DNA of 64,000 nt from Flavobacterium sp. Lineage in GTDB: Bacteria; Bacteroidota; Bacteroidia; Flavobacteriales; Flavobacteriaceae. The notes beneath the pieces are model-generated. The model was not told the origin of the DNA. It searched no databases and saw only the letters and a program-made list of their open reading frames with translations. The stretch covers positions 1 to 64,000 of the forward strand of contig JADKHM010000008.1 in NCBI GenBank assembly GCA_016721735.1, in the 5' to 3' direction. Numbering within the stretch: position 1 is the stretch's first letter; every line of letters begins with the position of its first letter. Made by a program: the position numbers and the translations under genes. This document shows, in pieces, positions 17,060-25,696 of this stretch.

Positions 17060-17899
17060 TTAAATTCTGAAGATGCCTCCAAAGGCGATAATGCGTTGAA
17101 AAAAGAAAAATTCTTGCGACGCCCGATCAGCCGTATCATCAGTAGTTCTGATGTCAGGCATATTAATGTAGCCACCTTTTAATTCCCCTTGGACGTAAAA
17201 GTACTTAAAGACGGTAATGTTTATACCTGCTTTCATCGACACGCCATAACCAGAAACGTGAAAATCATCATGTCGTTCTTTGCCAAGGAGTTTGGCATTG
17301 GTCTTGGGATATATGAATCCCGCACCAATTCCTTCTGTCAGATTGATTTGAATCTTATCTGTGTTTCCGATTTTAAAAAGTTTTGAAATATCGTCGAATC
17401 GAGATACTTCTGTATTGATATAATTCAAGCCATCGGTATGCTCAAAAGTCAAGAAATCTTCTGTCAATAACGTTTGGTTGTTCGACAGTACTTCGCCGTA
17501 GGATCCTAGATTTGGATAGTAGCCAGTAAGATTAACGGCTTTGTCTTGATACATTACATATTTCATATGATCCACGCCAATACTAATGCTGTAGTGGTCA
17601 CTAAAAAAATAACCCAACCTAAAATTGGTTTGCGGTATGGTCATTCGAGCTGGATTCAGGTAATCACAGTGCCAACCTTTAGGTTTATCATGCGCTTCAA
17701 CATTGTGAATGGTAAAATTATAATCGTCCCCTGTAAATGTAATGTCTGATTTGGAATAGCTTTCTCGATTTCCTCCCCACGCCACAAAAAATTTTCCTTT
17801 ATTATGCGCGGTGTATTTGGTTTGTATTGCTACTGCTTCCTGCGAAAAAGCAACTGCAGAGAAGCTTAAGATGCTAAGAATAGAAAAGTAAATATTTTT
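17060..17899 (-). CDS. Outer membrane beta-barrel-like protein of unknown function
   Basis: The frame is open from 17944 (ATG), where it overlaps the end of kdsA by 32 bases, and 294 residues would result. A TTG at 17899 gives LKNIYFSILSILSFSAVAFS as a clean signal peptide and no overlap, so I prefer it (279 residues). The mature part alternates polar and hydrophobic residues, has many aromatic ends (YYPNLGSYGE, GYFFSDHYSISIGVDHM), and ends in aromatic-rich strands finishing IIAFGGIFRI, as in 8- to 10-stranded outer membrane barrels. No closer family is recognised. Confidence 0.65.
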   Translation of the reverse strand, partial: KNIYFSILSILSFSAVAFSQEAVAIQTKYTAHNKGKFFVAWGGNRESYSKSDITFTGDDYNFTIHNVEAHDKPKGWHCDYLNPARMTIPQTNFRLGYFFSDHYSISIGVDHMKYVMYQDKAVNLTGYYPNLGSYGEVLSNNQTLLTEDFLTFEHTDGLNYINTEVSRFDDISKLFKIGNTDKIQINLTEGIGAGFIYPKTNAKLLGKERHDDFHVSGYGVSMKAGINITVFKYFYVQGELKGGYINMPDIRTTDDTADRASQEFFFFQRIIAFGGIFRI

Positions 17900-17912
17900 C
17901 AAAATAAAAATT

Positions 17913-18731
17913 TTAGAAGGTATTAATGGTTTGACGAATCGCAACCAATCGGGTCATTAATCCTTCAAACAAATCTAAATGGAGCATATTGGCGCCATCG
18001 CTTTTTGCATTGGCTGGGTCAAAATGGGTTTCTATAAAAATTCCGTCTACACCTACCGCAATTCCTGCCTTGGCAACTGTTTCAATCATATCCGGTCTTC
18101 CGCCTGTCACACCAATCATTTGGTTGGGTTGTTGCAAGGAATGGGTCACATCTAAAACAGTTGTGGCATATTGTTGCATCGTTGGAATGCCTCTAAAATC
18201 AACAATCATATCTTGATAACCAAACATAGTTCCTCGGTCAGTAACCATGACATTTTCGTTTTGGCAATCGAGTACTTTTTGGACAGCGTGTTTCATGCTC
18301 TCTGGACTCATAAATTGTCCTTTTTTTAAATTCACGATTTTCCCAGTGTTCGCAGCGGCCACGACCAAATCGGTTTGACGCACTAAAAATGCTGGGATCT
18401 GCAAGACATCTACATATTGCGCCGCCATAGCCGCATCTTCATTGGTATGAATATCAGTCACAGTTGGAATATGAAAGGTCTCTGAAACTTTACGTAGAAT
18501 TTTTAGCGCTTTTTCATCGCCGATACCTGAAAAACTGTCAATTCGAGAACGGTTGGCTTTCTTAAATGAACCTTTGAAAACGTAAGGAATTTGAAGTTTG
18601 TCCGAAACACTCACTAATTTTTCTGCAATTCGCATCGCCATTTCTTCGCCTTCAATGGCACACGGACCTGCTAACAAGAAAAAGTTGCCGCTATCGGTAT
18701 GTTTGATTTGGGGTATGTTGTGTATGTTCAT
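17913..18731 (-). CDS. kdsA: 3-deoxy-D-manno-octulosonate 8-phosphate synthase
   Basis: 272 residues, the usual length. Motifs of the KdsA family are clear: FFLLAGPCAIEGEEMAMRIA, PYVFKGSFKKANRSRIDSF, the DIHT segment after VTD, and VTGGRPDMIETVAKAG. IETHFDPANAKSDGANML completes the active site. The enzyme joins phosphoenolpyruvate and arabinose 5-phosphate to make KDO-8-phosphate for lipopolysaccharide core, in the cytoplasm. A TATATTTG box lies at 18750-18757 (minus). The gene stands behind a repeat element (18801-18884). Confidence 0.96.
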   Translation of the reverse strand: MNIHNIPQIKHTDSGNFFLLAGPCAIEGEEMAMRIAEKLVSVSDKLQIPYVFKGSFKKANRSRIDSFSGIGDEKALKILRKVSETFHIPTVTDIHTNEDAAMAAQYVDVLQIPAFLVRQTDLVVAAANTGKIVNLKKGQFMSPESMKHAVQKVLDCQNENVMVTDRGTMFGYQDMIVDFRGIPTMQQYATTVLDVTHSLQQPNQMIGVTGGRPDMIETVAKAGIAVGVDGIFIETHFDPANAKSDGANMLHLDLFEGLMTRLVAIRQTINTF

Positions 18732-18749
18732 CGTCTAATTTTAATGGCG

Positions 18750-18757
18750 CAAATATA
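18750..18757 (-). promoter_or_regulatory. -7 box of kdsA
   Basis: TATATTTG on the minus strand, 18 bases before the ATG. No convincing TTG is seen at the expected distance. Confidence 0.45.
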
Positions 18758-18800
18758 CTGAGGATAGATGAATTTCTAGCGCAGTTTGGCATTTTTTTAA

Positions 18801-18884
18801 GGAGCTTTTTCCAGCTGTTCGCTCTCCTCTTTTGCAGCGAAAACCGCTACAAAAGGATTCCCGCTGCCATCTGGGCTAGGGCAT
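18801..18884 (-). repeat. Dispersed hairpin repeat, copy A
   Basis: The plus strand begins GGAGCTTTTTCCAGCTGTTC and ends ATCTGGGCTAGGGCAT; the same ends occur at 35149-35285 and 39841-39920. The centre holds its own hairpin (CTTTTG..AGCG paired with CGCT..CAAAAG). It starts 9 bases after the lipoprotein gene at 18893-19348 ends. Confidence 0.8.
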
Positions 18885-18892
18885 TTCGCATC

Positions 18893-19348
18893 TTATGGCG
18901 TCAACCTCGTGGTAAAACCCACGGGAACCATCAGGGCGCCTTTTTCATACGAATTGAGGTATAAGGTGATGGGCTTTTTCAACCCTTCCCAAGTGACATT
19001 GTAGACGTCTAAATAAGCAACTCCCATTTCGGTTTTGGTATTTGGAAAAGGACAACAAATTCCTGTTTTGGTATAGGTTATTTTTTCGCCTTTTGGTCCT
19101 GACAACGCATTCAAAAAACGCTCTTGGTTTTCAGCCGCAGCCGATACCGTTTTGTAGAAGACATTGATGGGATAATCTTTCTCGTAGCCGTAATTTTTGT
19201 CTTTGCTATAACTGGTTAAGACAAAATTGTTTGTTTTACTAAGTTTGGGAATAACGGCATGATCGTCTACGTTTTGCAAAGTCGATTGTGTGCTGACACA
19301 GGAACTTAAAATTCCCATTAGCAGTAAAGTAAAGAGACTATTTTTCAT
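18893..19348 (-). CDS. Lipoprotein of unknown function
   Basis: 151 residues with a lipoprotein signal (MKNSLFTLLLMGILSSC, cysteine 17). The mature part contains VIPKLSKTNNFVLTSYSKDK and YGYEKDYPINVFYK, then TGICCPFPNTKTEMGVAYLD and a final YLNSYEKGALMVPVGF. No catalytic motif is seen. Related flavobacterial proteins have, to my memory, sometimes been labelled as a KDO synthase, but the sequence shows no such domain; I treat it as unknown. The start overlaps the end of the DUF4199 gene by 11 bases, so they are co-transcribed. Confidence 0.75.
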   Translation of the reverse strand: MKNSLFTLLLMGILSSCVSTQSTLQNVDDHAVIPKLSKTNNFVLTSYSKDKNYGYEKDYPINVFYKTVSAAAENQERFLNALSGPKGEKITYTKTGICCPFPNTKTEMGVAYLDVYNVTWEGLKKPITLYLNSYEKGALMVPVGFTTRLTP

Positions 19349-19832
19349 GTGTTGTTATTTTGGTTTTTAATACAAACGCAACAAAGGCAGAAGTTAGTAC
19401 ACCAAACGAAAAAGCACCGAAAATTCCTTGAATCGTAAAACTTTTCAAATTAAAATACATTTCCGCTTGACTTTGTGTTTGCACTTTTTCCGTGACCATG
19501 TACTTAATGATGTTTTCGAAAAAATGCGGGGTAATATAAGTATACGTAATGGATTGCACCATGGGACTCAGTATGGCAATAATCGTAGAAAGGATCATCC
19601 CTGACATAAAACCTTGTTTCCAGTCCATCGTGCCTTTGTAGTAATTTTTCTTCTTATCCGATAGCGCAATAAAGTAAATTCCAATGCCAACAAAGGCAAA
19701 TAAATTGGTATAGATGGCTTGTTTGCTAATGAGTTCATCATGCCAACCCATTGTTTTTTCAAATATCATCCACACCAAGGAAACGATACTAAATTGAATT
19801 GCCCATCGGATTTCTATTGCAATCTTCTTCAT
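19338..19832 (-). CDS. DUF4199 family membrane protein
   Basis: 164 residues with four hydrophobic segments: about residues 8-25, 40-58, 72-92 and 133-155. MDWKQGFMSGMILSTIIAIL and the arrangement of helices match the DUF4199 family of Bacteroidota, whose function is unknown. It lies in the inner membrane. The gene overlaps the following lipoprotein gene by 11 bases. No promoter is evident in the 105 bases between it and the divergent YeeE gene. Confidence 0.75.
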   Translation of the reverse strand: MKKIAIEIRWAIQFSIVSLVWMIFEKTMGWHDELISKQAIYTNLFAFVGIGIYFIALSDKKKNYYKGTMDWKQGFMSGMILSTIIAILSPMVQSITYTYITPHFFENIIKYMVTEKVQTQSQAEMYFNLKSFTIQGIFGAFSFGVLTSAFVAFVLKTKITTHEK

Positions 19833-19893
19833 CTTAATTTTGGTTTTTCAAGTCCAAAATTAGCAGTTTATTTTAATACCTTGACATTTTCAA

Positions 19894-19921
19894 TTGAAAT
19901 TCAAATGAATTATTAAATTTG
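19894..19921 (+). promoter_or_regulatory. Probable promoter of the YeeE/YedE pair
   Basis: TTG (19894-19896), 17 bases, then TAAATTTG (19914-19921), 16 bases before the ATG at 19938. The box is good and the spacing is slightly short. Confidence 0.5.
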
Positions 19922-19937
19922 TAAAAAAACGTATTAT

Positions 19938-20495
19938 ATGGATTTTCTTTTTCATACTTGGCATTGGTCAATTACAGGTTTTCTTATCGCGTCGATTATG
20001 CTGACACTAAACTATTTTGGTAAAGTTTTTGGCATGTCGTCGAATCTCAGAACCCTATGTACGATGGCTGGTGCCGATAAGTTTGCCGATTTTTTCAAGT
20101 TCGATACGAAGACCCAATATTGGAATCTAATGGTAATTTTGGGCGCTATGATCGGCGGATTTGTGGCCGTGCATTTTATGAGTGATCCAAGCAATGTGTC
20201 CATCAATCCACAAACAATCACGCAATTACAGGCGATGGGTTTTGATGCGCCGAACGGAAAATTACTTCCTGATGCTATGTTCGGAGTTCAAGTATTTGAA
20301 TCGCCAAAAATGATACTTATTTTACTATTTGGTGGACTCCTCATCGGTTTTGGATCCCGTTATGCCGGTGGTTGCACTTCTGGACACGCCATTGCAGGCA
20401 TGAGCAATTTGCAGCGACAATCTCTAAAGGCTGTGATTGGTTTTTTTGTTGGTGGTCTGTTGATGACGCATTTTATTTTACCTCTAATTTTCTAA
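19938..20495 (+). CDS. YeeE/YedE family membrane protein, first half
   Basis: 185 residues with four or five membrane helices. The family signature is GSRYAGGCTSGHAIAGMSNL near residue 140, with the conserved cysteine in GGCTSGH. Family members take up thiosulfate or handle other sulfur compounds through conserved cysteines. In many bacteria the two halves are one long protein; here they are separate genes 3 bases apart. A rhodanese/metallo-beta-lactamase protein, often linked to such transporters, is encoded far away at 62006-63418. Confidence 0.9.
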   Translation: MDFLFHTWHWSITGFLIASIMLTLNYFGKVFGMSSNLRTLCTMAGADKFADFFKFDTKTQYWNLMVILGAMIGGFVAVHFMSDPSNVSINPQTITQLQAMGFDAPNGKLLPDAMFGVQVFESPKMILILLFGGLLIGFGSRYAGGCTSGHAIAGMSNLQRQSLKAVIGFFVGGLLMTHFILPLIF

Positions 20496-20498
20496 GTA

Positions 20499-20912
20499 AT
20501 GAAGTCTATAAAATTTATTCTTGTCGGATTCCTATTTGGAATTGTCCTAACGAAATCAGAGGCAGTATCGTGGTATCGTATTTATGAAATGTTTCAATTT
20601 CAGTCATTTCATATGTATGGTATTATCATGGTCGCTATCGGTGTTGGTGTTGTTGGACTTCAATTAATCAAAAGAAATCAAATCAAAAACAGCAGCGGAG
20701 ATCCAATATCTATTGCTGAGAAAGAAAAAGGCTCCTTTCGTTATTGGATAGGAGGTTTGTTTTTTGGATTGGGTTGGGCATTGGTTGGAGCTTGTCCGGG
20801 ACCTATATTTATTCTTTTAGGCGCTGGGTTTTTGCCTGTTGTCTTTGTGCTGGTTGGTGCCCTGTTGGGTACATTTTTATATGGTGTCGTGAAAGATAAT
20901 TTGCCTCACTAG
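20499..20912 (+). CDS. YeeE/YedE family membrane protein, second half
   Basis: 137 residues, about four membrane helices. The signature GLGWALVGACPGPIFILLGA carries the cysteine in GACPGP that matches GGCTSGH of the partner. The gene follows the first half by 3 bases, so the two are made together and probably form one sulfur-compound channel in the inner membrane. It converges with clpS with only 10 bases between stops, and no hairpin terminator is visible there. Confidence 0.9.
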   Translation: MKSIKFILVGFLFGIVLTKSEAVSWYRIYEMFQFQSFHMYGIIMVAIGVGVVGLQLIKRNQIKNSSGDPISIAEKEKGSFRYWIGGLFFGLGWALVGACPGPIFILLGAGFLPVVFVLVGALLGTFLYGVVKDNLPH

Positions 20913-20922
20913 GAGGGAAGTT

Positions 20923-21198
20923 TTATACTATTTCAGCACTCAAACCAGCTTCTAGTAACTGTGTACATTGTGGTTTTAATTCGTCGAATGAACCTGTCTT
21001 TACGGTACATTTTCCCTTATAGTGCACCAAGATTGCACATTGTTCTGCTTGCTCTGCCGTATGCTTGCAGACTTTGATTAAGGTGTCAATCACGTGGTCA
21101 AAAGTATTGACGTCGTCATTGTAAAGAATGATTTCGTTATTTACATCAACTGCTTCGAGAACGGCGGTCTGTCTTTTCGTTTTTTCAATGGTTGCCAT
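20923..21198 (-). CDS. clpS: ClpS adaptor protein
   Basis: 91 residues. The core motif EIILYNDDVNTFDHVIDTLI is the N-degron-binding surface of ClpS, and KVCKHTAEQAEQCAILVHYK is the following helix. The adaptor delivers proteins with bulky N-terminal residues to ClpAP/ClpCP for degradation in the cytoplasm. The N-terminal arm is about 20 residues. It lies 54 bases after prmA on the same strand, as in other Flavobacteriia. Confidence 0.93.
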   Translation of the reverse strand: MATIEKTKRQTAVLEAVDVNNEIILYNDDVNTFDHVIDTLIKVCKHTAEQAEQCAILVHYKGKCTVKTGSFDELKPQCTQLLEAGLSAEIV

Positions 21199-21252
21199 GG
21201 TATTCTAATTTATGGAATCTAATTGATTAACAGCGATTTAAATCTCAGAATG

Positions 21253-22095
21253 CTAATTTACATATTTCAAAGAAACCCAGTTATTTCTTTGTAATTTTTT
21301 TACGAATGTCAATCCTTTATCTGTGCAAGACGCATCGATAAAAGGAATATCTTCCTCGTAAAACCCGCTTAATAACAGCCCGCCATTTGGATTCATACAA
21401 TCTACATAGCGCTGCATATCATTCAATAGTATATTTCGGTTGATATTGGCAATAATCAAATCGTATTTCTGATCAACAAGTAATGTCGCATCTCCTTCGT
21501 AAACGGTAATCTGTTGACAATTGTTGCGCTCGGCATTCTCGATTGAATTCAAATAACACCAGTTATCAATATCAATGGCATCGATGGGTTGGGCGCCTTT
21601 CATTTCTGCTAAAATAGCCAAAATCGCAGTCCCGCAACCCATGTCTAAGGTTTTCATATTGCGTACATCCATGTCCAACAAATGTTGAATCATCATGTGT
21701 GTTGTCTCGTGATGACCGGTTCCGAAGCTCATTTTTGGTTCGATGATGATGTCGAATTCGGCATTTGTTTTCGGGTGAAAAGGTGCGCGAACATGGCATT
21801 TACCATCTACATCGATGGGGTCGAAATTCTTTTCCCATTCTTCATTCCAGTTGACTTGGTCAATTTCTTCGATGGTATACGAAATCGTAAATTGAGGAGA
21901 ATTCAACACAAACACATCTTCAAGAATCGATTCTGTCCAAAGCTGTTTTTGAATATAAGCCGTGACTCCGAATTCGCTTTCAACAAAGCTTTCGAAAGGC
22001 AATTCACCTAATTCGGCTATGAGTATTTCTGAGCCCAGTTCTTTTGGTTCAATGGTAAAATGATATCCTAAATAGATGTTTGACATGTTTGACAA
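21253..22095 (-). CDS. prmA: Ribosomal protein L11 methyltransferase
   Basis: 280 residues. The N-terminal substrate-binding domain is followed by the linker VRAPFHPKTNAEFDIIIEPK and the S-adenosylmethionine site (MSFGTGHHETTHMMIQHL, LDMGCGTAILAILAEMKG). DLIIANINRNILL is the NI(N) motif of the active site. PrmA trimethylates ribosomal protein L11. The ATG at 22095 is followed three codons later by another ATG; either could start. It precedes clpS, and a hairpin at 22098-22135 separates it from tpiA. Confidence 0.93.
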   Translation of the reverse strand: MSNMSNIYLGYHFTIEPKELGSEILIAELGELPFESFVESEFGVTAYIQKQLWTESILEDVFVLNSPQFTISYTIEEIDQVNWNEEWEKNFDPIDVDGKCHVRAPFHPKTNAEFDIIIEPKMSFGTGHHETTHMMIQHLLDMDVRNMKTLDMGCGTAILAILAEMKGAQPIDAIDIDNWCYLNSIENAERNNCQQITVYEGDATLLVDQKYDLIIANINRNILLNDMQRYVDCMNPNGGLLLSGFYEEDIPFIDASCTDKGLTFVKKLQRNNWVSLKYVN

Positions 22096-22097
22096 TT

Positions 22098-22135
22098 TAA
22101 AAAAAATAGAGATCTGAAAAAGGTCAAATCTCTAT
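22098..22135 (-). terminator. Terminator between tpiA and prmA
   Basis: ATAGAGAT (22106-22113) pairs with ATCTCTAT (22128-22135); the minus strand then reads a T-run (A-run at 22098-22106). Confidence 0.65.
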
Positions 22136-22157
22136 AGTATATAACTATTTATGTTAA

Positions 22158-22910
22158 TTAGATTGCGTTGACAATGGCTGTGAAATCTTCCGCTTTCAAT
22201 GCAGCTCCGCCGATCAATCCACCGTCGACATCTGGCTTAGAAAAAATCTCTTTAGCATTATCCGGTTTCACACTTCCACCGTACAAAATAGAAACACTTT
22301 CTGCCACATCACTTCCGTATGCTTTTCGAATGGTCTCGCGAATGAATTCGTGCATTTCTTGTGCTTGCTCTGGGCTTGCAGTTTCGCCGGTTCCAATTGC
22401 CCAAACAGGCTCGTAGGCGAGTACCAAGCTTTCCCACGCGTCTTTGTTTAGGTGAAATAATCCATCGCGCAATTGGTTTTCAACGACATTGAAATGTTGT
22501 TTGCTTTGTCTGTCTTTAAGTTCCTCGCCAAAGCAGAAAATCACACGCATTTGGTGTTGCAATGCCTTGTCTACTTTATAGGCAATAATAGCATCTGTTT
22601 CGTGAAAAATAGAACGTCTTTCTGAATGGCCGAGAATGACGGTATTTACGCCAATACTTTTTAGCATATCTGCAGAAATTTCCCCAGTGTAAGCGCCATT
22701 TTCTGACTGGTGCATGTTTTGCGCAGCAACGACAATATTGGTAAATTCTACGTGGTCTACTGCCGACGCTAGGTTAACAAATGTGGGTGCTACAATGATT
22801 TCTACTTCCTTATCATTTGGCAATTGATTGATTAGTGCGTTGAGTAAGTCTTCGGTTTCTTCCGCATTCTTATTCATTTTCCAATTTCCTGCTACAATTT
22901 TATGTCTCAT
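22158..22910 (-). CDS. tpiA: Triosephosphate isomerase
   Basis: 250 residues, the normal length. Catalytic residues are seen: the Lys of GNWKMN (residues 8-13), the His of VILGHSERRSIF and the Glu of LAYEPVWAIGTG. The phosphate-binding loops ILYGGSVKPDNA and GLIGGAAL are intact. The enzyme interconverts dihydroxyacetone phosphate and glyceraldehyde 3-phosphate in glycolysis. Its ATG overlaps the stop of the upstream thioredoxin-like gene (TAATG), indicating translational coupling. A terminator follows. Confidence 0.97.
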   Translation of the reverse strand: MRHKIVAGNWKMNKNAEETEDLLNALINQLPNDKEVEIIVAPTFVNLASAVDHVEFTNIVVAAQNMHQSENGAYTGEISADMLKSIGVNTVILGHSERRSIFHETDAIIAYKVDKALQHQMRVIFCFGEELKDRQSKQHFNVVENQLRDGLFHLNKDAWESLVLAYEPVWAIGTGETASPEQAQEMHEFIRETIRKAYGSDVAESVSILYGGSVKPDNAKEIFSKPDVDGGLIGGAALKAEDFTAIVNAI

Positions 22911-23407
22911 TATTTTAGTGAATTTAAAGTCGAATTGATGGTTTCAAAATCAGTTTCTATGGCTCTATATACTACAATTTTACCGGTCTTGTCGACAATG
23001 ATATAACGTGGAATCCAATCTAAGTTGATCGCTGTACCGAATGCTCCTTTCATGCCGTCATTTGCCATATAATGATCACCTTTAAGGCCATGTTTTTCAA
23101 TGCCTAATTTCCATTTATCCGCCGTTTTGTCCATAGAAACAAATACGTAGTCCACGTTTGGATGATTAGCTTGTAACGCTTTGACTTTCGGCATGGCTTT
23201 TACACAATCACTGCACCATGACGCCCAGCATTCGATAACAATGGTTTTGCCTTGGTGTTTTTTGAGAATGTCCGTAAAAGCTACTTGCGACCCATCATAA
23301 GCTAATAGATTTTCAGCCAGGGCTTCCTTAGAAAAATCTGATTTTTGCGCATTCATGCATGAGGTCGCTGAAAATAGCAATGTTAGGTAGACGAGTACTT
23401 TTTTCAT
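22910..23407 (-). CDS. TlpA-like thioredoxin lipoprotein
   Basis: 165 residues with a lipoprotein signal (KKVLVYLTLLFSATSC, cysteine 17) and a thioredoxin fold. The redox site is WCSDC in VIECWASWCSDCVKAMPKVK, and the cis-proline is in LDWIPRYIIVDKTGK. It is expected to reduce or transfer disulfides in the periplasm. The gene is coupled by overlap to tpiA, a typical arrangement in this group, though no functional link is known. It differs from the longer DUF4369-containing paralogue at 60762. Confidence 0.88.
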   Translation of the reverse strand: MKKVLVYLTLLFSATSCMNAQKSDFSKEALAENLLAYDGSQVAFTDILKKHQGKTIVIECWASWCSDCVKAMPKVKALQANHPNVDYVFVSMDKTADKWKLGIEKHGLKGDHYMANDGMKGAFGTAINLDWIPRYIIVDKTGKIVVYRAIETDFETINSTLNSLK

Positions 23408-23498
23408 TCTTTTTTTTATTTGTAAATGTAAGTTTATGTGAAGAAAACTATCCCAAGAAAATGTTATGTTTTGCTGCGGATTTTACGCAAGTTTTTTA

Positions 23499-23840
23499 TT
23501 ATTCGGTTTCTACTTCATGGCTTTTTCGGAAGTCAGTGTCATCGAGAAAAACATGCTTGGTTCTTTTTCTTTTCTTAGGGAAATATTGTTTCTTGACGGT
23601 AAACACAAATACCATGGTGGTGATCGCCATGATGCTGCAGCCTAACACAATATTGAAAGTGGCACCCATAGGTGGTTTCTCCATTGATGCTACATAGTTT
23701 AACAGATAGTATCCAATCAAGAATGAGACGATGCTTACTACAATGATGACGTTGTTTCTATTCTTTCGGGCTTTTCTGGCCCTTTCAATGCTTCCTTGGC
23801 TTTGACTTCTTCTTTTGGTTGGTATAGTATGATCCCCCAT
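23499..23840 (-). CDS. Small membrane protein of unknown function
   Basis: 113 residues from the ATG at 23840; a second ATG at 23855 would add five residues. A basic N-terminus (PTKRRSQSQGSIERARKARK) is followed by two membrane helices (NVIIVVSIVSFLIGYYLL and IVLGCSIMAITTMVFVFTV) and a basic tail. It lies between the DoxX and thioredoxin-like genes on the same strand, 12-27 bases after the former. No family is recognised. Confidence 0.65.
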   Translation of the reverse strand: MGDHTIPTKRRSQSQGSIERARKARKNRNNVIIVVSIVSFLIGYYLLNYVASMEKPPMGATFNIVLGCSIMAITTMVFVFTVKKQYFPKKRKRTKHVFLDDTDFRKSHEVETE

Positions 23841-23867
23841 GATTTGTTTATTCAAAAATTTGTAATC

Positions 23868-24968
23868 TTATAATTTTAGTAAAGCTTGATCGTTATAATG
23901 CACCTTCTGAATTATGGTTCCTTTTTCTAGTAGTACGATGCTAGGATTGGCTCGTTCGATGGTCTTCAGAGCGGTTCCGTCGCAAAAATAAAAATCAAAT
24001 GTATATCCGAATTCTTTTTTTGCTTTTTCAATTTCTCCTTCTGGAGAGGCTGTCATCGCAATAACTTTGTAGCCTTTTGCTTTAGCTTTCTGGTTTAGGT
24101 TTTCCAATATTTGCATTCCTTTTTTATCAGATTTAGACAAATCATAGGCTACAAACATCAATAATTTAGGTTCCTGAAGCAATTCATCTTTATAGTCTGA
24201 CCCGTCTTTTTCCATCACAAAGTCATGAATAGGTGGCTTGTAACCTTCGGAAACGATACGGTCTATGCGGTCTACGAAAGTGGCGCCTTCCGGCAGATTC
24301 ATTAAATCCTTTTCTGTGAAATTTTTGTTGACGCCATTTACTTTATAAACAAAAATCATTTCGACTACTGTTTTTGGAGCGCCTTCAGGAATTTCCATTC
24401 CTTTTTGAATATTGGTTCCGACTTTATACGCTCTAAAATCTTTTAGAGGCAAATGATTTAAAACCCAATAGCCCATAAAGCCACAAAGAACAATTGTTAA
24501 GCTTACTAGTGCGTTTCGGAAATTGGCATTAAAGAGTGGTTTTACCAGCTTGATATTTAAGAACAGAATTAGGATAAAAAACAACAAAATTACATCTTTA
24601 GTAAAAGACTGCCAAGGCGTCAACTTTAAGGCGTCTCCGAAACAACCACAGTCGGTTACTTTGTTGAAATAGGCAGAATAGAAAGTTAGGAACGTAAAGA
24701 ATACAATCATCAACAATAGACTCCAGATTGTAAATTTTGGTTTGAATCCAATCAATAACATAAAGCCTAAAACCGTTTCAAATATTACGATAAACACTGC
24801 GAGTGCTAGCGAATAAGGCACAAAGAATGGCAGGTTCAGTACTGTTTCTCCAAAATATTCACCAAGTTTGTATGAGAAGCCAACAGGGTCATTTAATTTG
24901 ATTAATCCCGAAATAATAAATAGTAATCCGACAAAAACTCTAGAAAATTGAACTATAATATTTTTCAT
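23868..24968 (-). CDS. DoxX-like membrane protein with thioredoxin-like C-terminus
   Basis: 366 residues. The first about 150 residues hold four helices of the DoxX/MauE type (FVGLLFIISGLIKLNDPVGF, then NKVTDCGCFGDALKLTPWQS with a conserved DCGCFG). Residues 200-366 form a soluble domain resembling a degenerate thioredoxin fold with no CxxC. The family is found in Bacteroidota beside tpiA (BT_3928 type). It may pass electrons across the inner membrane; that is inference. The genes from DUF1599 down to tpiA lie on one strand. Confidence 0.85.
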   Translation of the reverse strand: MKNIIVQFSRVFVGLLFIISGLIKLNDPVGFSYKLGEYFGETVLNLPFFVPYSLALAVFIVIFETVLGFMLLIGFKPKFTIWSLLLMIVFFTFLTFYSAYFNKVTDCGCFGDALKLTPWQSFTKDVILLFFILILFLNIKLVKPLFNANFRNALVSLTIVLCGFMGYWVLNHLPLKDFRAYKVGTNIQKGMEIPEGAPKTVVEMIFVYKVNGVNKNFTEKDLMNLPEGATFVDRIDRIVSEGYKPPIHDFVMEKDGSDYKDELLQEPKLLMFVAYDLSKSDKKGMQILENLNQKAKAKGYKVIAMTASPEGEIEKAKKEFGYTFDFYFCDGTALKTIERANPSIVLLEKGTIIQKVHYNDQALLKL

Positions 24969-25041
24969 ATGTGGTTGTAATAGTTTTCGATACGTAAATA
25001 TAGGCTAAAATAATAGGAATTTGGTGTTTTACAAAAGGAAA

Positions 25042-25584
25042 TTAAGAATTTGACGCTATCAAAATCATGGCAAAAACAGCGTAGTTAATCATATCTTGAT
25101 AATTGGCGTCGATGCCTTCTGAAACAATTGTTTTGCCTTTGTTATCTTCAATTTGTTTCACGCGAAGTAGTTTTTGTAGAATCAAATCTGTCAATGAACT
25201 CACACGCATTTCTCTCCAAGCTTCCCCATAATCGTGATTTTTGTCTTCCATCAATGCTTTCGTCATTTTGATTTTGTCGTCGTACAATTGAGCTGCTTTT
25301 GTGGTATCTAAATCTGGCTGGTCTGCAATTCCCAGTTCCAATTGGATGAGCGCCATAATCGAATAATTGATGATTCCAATAAATTCGCCACGTTCGTCTT
25401 CATCGATCTTACGCACATCATTTTCTTGTAGACTTCGAATACGTTGTGCCTTAATATAAATCTGATCGGTCAAAGAGGGCAAACGCAAAATTCTCCAGGC
25501 ACTTCCGTAATCTTTCATTTTTTTTACAAAAAGGTCGCGACAAATGGCAATTATAGCGTCGTATTCTTGTGAAGTATTCTTCAT
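25042..25584 (-). CDS. DUF1599 protein with two repeats
   Basis: 180 residues made of two copies of one unit. Copy 1 has KKMKDYGSAWRILRLPSLTD and QIYIKAQRIRSLQEND; copy 2 has EDKNHDYGEAWREMRVSSLT and LILQKLLRVKQIEDNKG. Both share DYG(S/E)AWR..R..SLTD and a following YA/YSIMALI helix. The family is restricted mainly to Bacteroidota and its function is unknown; the helical, acidic-patch form recalls nucleotide pyrophosphohydrolases, but I cannot confirm that. It lies divergent to folP. Confidence 0.85.
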   Translation of the reverse strand: MKNTSQEYDAIIAICRDLFVKKMKDYGSAWRILRLPSLTDQIYIKAQRIRSLQENDVRKIDEDERGEFIGIINYSIMALIQLELGIADQPDLDTTKAAQLYDDKIKMTKALMEDKNHDYGEAWREMRVSSLTDLILQKLLRVKQIEDNKGKTIVSEGIDANYQDMINYAVFAMILIASNS

Positions 25585-25696
25585 TATTATTGCAGTATAT
25601 TTGTATTCAAAATTTAACTAGGTTTGGTTTAGCTTAATGGCGCGGGGTCAAAAATAGTTTTTTTTTTTTGAAGTGTACACATTTTAGTAAATTACA

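Noticed and set aside
18893..19348. Calling this lipoprotein a KDO-8-phosphate aldolase/synthase
   Set aside because: It has a lipoprotein signal and no aldolase motif; the true kdsA is the neighbouring gene at 17913-18731.
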